From: Paragonimus westermani
Taxonomy: Eukaryota > Platyhelminthes > Trematoda > Plagiorchiida > Troglotrematidae
Direction of reading: 5' to 3'
Length of the DNA stretch: 64,000 bases
Assembly (NCBI GenBank): GCA_008508345.1
Contig: QNGE01003078.1
Location: 1-64,000, forward strand
Shown here: positions 61,135 through 64,000 of the stretch, in pieces
How positions within the stretch are numbered: the stretch's first letter is position 1
Layout: the number at the start of each line of letters is the position of its first letter
Position numbers and translations under genes: made by a program
The notes under the pieces: model-generated
The model's input: the letters and a program-made list of their open reading frames with translations, nothing else
Told to the model about the DNA's origin: nothing
Database searches by the model: none

Positions 61135-64000
61135 CTAACTCGGAGTATTACAGTTCTTCTTCTCGACTGCATGACTGTTTAAACTGCAGTTAGATGGACG
61201 CGTCATTTATGCCATACATTCTCTCCCAATGACAGTACATATCAAAATTAAAATTGAGATGGCCTTAAAACATTTCACACTGCGCCGTTTTTTATTTTAC
61301 TATCGCTGTGCAGCTTTGTTTTCTGTCAAAGATGAGGTTTACATACTCTGGCAGGTTCCATTAACTGTTATCTCTTCCTCTCAAACCATGTTTACAGTGA
61401 AGACAAAGAGCCTAACTATATGGGAAGAACAGACTGATGGTATGAAGTAAGTATGTAGTGAACAATTTGTGGTTATAAACAGACTCATGTGTGTGGATGA
61501 AGGTTGACGGGAACACACCTGCAACACTGTTGTGCACTGAAATTAGCAAAAGCAGACGCAGGTATCGTTAATTCGGTTGTCATAAATCCTTAACTGCAGA
61601 GTAGTTGGGCTACCTCTGATTGATCCGGTGGTCAGTCAGTAGTTTCTTTCAGCCAGACATGTTCGTTATCCCGATTTCCAACCGTCTGGGTAAACAAGAC
61701 TGAAGATTTTGCCTAAGGCGTTCATGTGGGTCGATTCATACTTACCTGATCGTGAAATTCATGTGACGATCATTAATAAAACGTGCACGATCAATTTTTA
61801 CGGGTCTTGCTAAGCCCGTCTGCATCGCAAAAACGGGCCTACGGTGGACGTAGTTTGCACCAAGTATACTCGAGCACGTTTTACTGGTATACATATTTAA
61901 GGGTTCTGCCCGTAATGCTGCAGGTTAAAACTACCTAAAACACGGGTCCATCCAACACATTCACACAGAGATGAAGTCATCTATGAAGAGTAAATTTGGG
62001 AGGCTGTGAGTGAGCGTGGTAAATCAGTGGGACTGTCTAGCTTGCTGTATTGTGCGAAAGAAATTTTCCAGTGGCGAAAAATCCACGAATTACTCACAGA
62101 AGCAGCAAGTAGCCTCTTCCAAATGCTGTGCGGTGCTCTTATAGGGTGCATTCGGATCATTGCACTCATTTATCGTGTATACAGTTTTACTGGCGAGTTT
62201 CAATTACTCGACGTTTGAGAAAAAACACGATAAAAATTTATGGCAAAGTGGACGTTATTCATACCACGTATGTCAATGGTAGGCAACTTTGAAGAGATGA
62301 CCGTTTGAAGACAGTAGAACGCCTGACTCAAAAACGACGGTGGTGAAGAGCTATTCACATGCGCTTATTCACGTGCAGGAGGTAACAAGATCCAGAAATA
62401 AACCAGTGCTGTCAGTCAACAAAATGACGTCCACTTTAAATAATATTTTGAGACAGGAAATCGTTCGTTAATTTCTATTTGTCACCAGGTGGGCTATGAT
62501 CAACGTTACAAAGCTGTCCATATTTCATGTTTGCGGATTAAGCAGTTTACAGTTTCAGAGATGATTGCGTAAGCGAAGTGGATCAAAACTTCCTCCAACG
62601 CATTTCTGAACGCCAGTCCAAAATGGCTAATCGAATCAGCGTCATAACTGGCTGGACGACTACAATCCTGAGAAAGAAACTGACATCACCTGATCGACAT
62701 ATACGGTCAACAATGCACTGCATTGATCCAGAAAATCTGTTTATTATGTTATTGTGTAAAGCCAGAATTACGTAGCTTGGACACAAGACCTTGTAGATCG
62801 GAAACAAACAACCGAACGTGTGCTTGCTTGAGATAAACTAGCTTTTCGTGTTTCAGGTGTTCAACAGTTTTTTTAATAGGCTAACGTGTGAACCTTTTAT
62901 TAAACCGTAATAATTAATGTTCGCGTTTCCATATGTATTCAGCTAGCCACACGATACGAGATTTTAAAAACTTTGAAATGTTACCTTCTAATATTAAAGA
63001 GAAGAATACATATGTTGTAGATGTGAAAGAATATTATTCCCGGATGGCATCTGTTCGAACGTGGTTTGCACAGTGCCACCATGCGTGGGACTAATTCGAA
63101 GAGAATTATCACATAGGGACTAGGGTGAAACGACTTCTGTGCATTCCGGAATTTCGCTCGTTATTGTATTTCGATGACTCAGATAATGTTACACGCTAGC
63201 CAATCACCACTGACAGCCAGTGAATCTGGTAAACAAAGCGATAGGTCGATGAACCATTTATGTGGGCAAAAGGGTCGATCATTAGAGTGACACCGGTGCC
63301 TGCCACATACGTGCTGCATTACCTTGGTAGGCTTATGAATGAAGATCAGTCAGACAGTTGACGTTTGGATTCCAGGGAAGAATGTTTTTACATGCTTTAC
63401 TAAACATAACAGAACGAGAAAAAACCGAGCGACATTTCTTTTTGGGAGTCAGTTGTTCGATCCGAGTTCAGTTGTGTGGTACTGGGTAAACAATGAAAAT
63501 AACACTTAACGCACCAAGCGACTAGGAGAGTCGAGTGGATAGTCCCTCGGTGGGTTTGGTGAGTTTGCTAAGTATAGGATAGGGTGAAAATCACGAACCA
63601 TTGTGTATGAGCCCACAAAGTTGGCTTGAGCCGAATGATCGTTACAGCCTTGGCAAACCGCAACAATCTTGGACTGTAATACCGTCATAGGATCCTGTTG
63701 TGACACGCAATAACATCATGATGTAGGATAACTCCCGCTTAGCCAGCGATTCGGAAATCTGCTAGTTATTGTCAATTTCGTGACGTAGACTATCCACCAT
63801 ATGAATCTTTTTCAAGACGTGTTACCAACTAAGATGCAATGCAACTCACCATTCACAAACTCATGTTCAGCCGATATGTTTTCGAACTAAACTCTGCGCA
63901 GAATTTAAGGTACAAAACCATAAACATAAACATAGTATGGTAGCTGATGCTGTTGTTTACCGATGTTTGCTCGGAATCCAGTCGACCGTAAATCAGTTGA
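61135..64000. other. Right end of window, no supported gene
   Basis: Short open frames only. 61335-61439 (+; DEVYILWQVPLTVISSSQ) follows a possible acceptor and ends at a possible donor, but matches nothing I know. 61981-62218 is open on both strands. No repeat or RNA gene recognised. Confidence 0.45.

Overview
The window is intron-rich, repeat-laden eukaryotic nuclear DNA. Its retroelements (Penelope-like elements with GIY-YIG endonucleases, RTE-type LINEs with a trematode flavour) and its mix of a 35-nt intron with multi-kilobase introns suggest a parasitic flatworm, most likely a trematode. I cannot name the species from the sequence. A 446-base N run and four single-N contig joins show it is a draft scaffold.

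The one gene I can reconstruct is an ortholog of CCDC77, a coiled-coil protein of centrosomes and centrioles. It lies on the + strand at 7844-34756 in eight coding exons, all with GT/AG borders and compatible phases, giving 615 residues. Exon 1 has only 77 coding bases. Its split final codon joins in phase to the next exon, and a possible spliced-leader acceptor lies just upstream. Intron 5 (14.8 kb) is packed with dead retroelements.

Upstream, 1-3774 holds an RTE-type LINE tail, a Penelope-like element flanked by an inverted repeat pair, and the terminal exon of an unidentified + strand gene (3310-3774). Downstream of CCDC77 the DNA is mostly anonymous. It contains one clear minus-strand exon encoding the second half of a PDZ domain of the ALP/Enigma/ZASP (PDZ-LIM) type (56568-56716), a near-palindrome at 36371-36568, a 390-bp unit repeated at 48.8 kb and 60.3-61.1 kb, and several weak exon-like open segments.

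The most interesting structure is the Penelope-like element in CCDC77 intron 5 (about 20036-21690). It has direct pseudo-LTRs and an adjoining inverted fragment, and each of these three pieces carries a compact type I hammerhead ribozyme motif. In the first pseudo-LTR the core, stem I, short stem II, stem III and AUC cleavage triplet can all be drawn. Decayed hammerhead-like cores also occur in the 3.05-kb and 1.4-kb repeats, in the 36.4-kb palindrome and at 57.45 kb. The association of hammerheads with Penelope-like elements is known; these particular copies are the finding.
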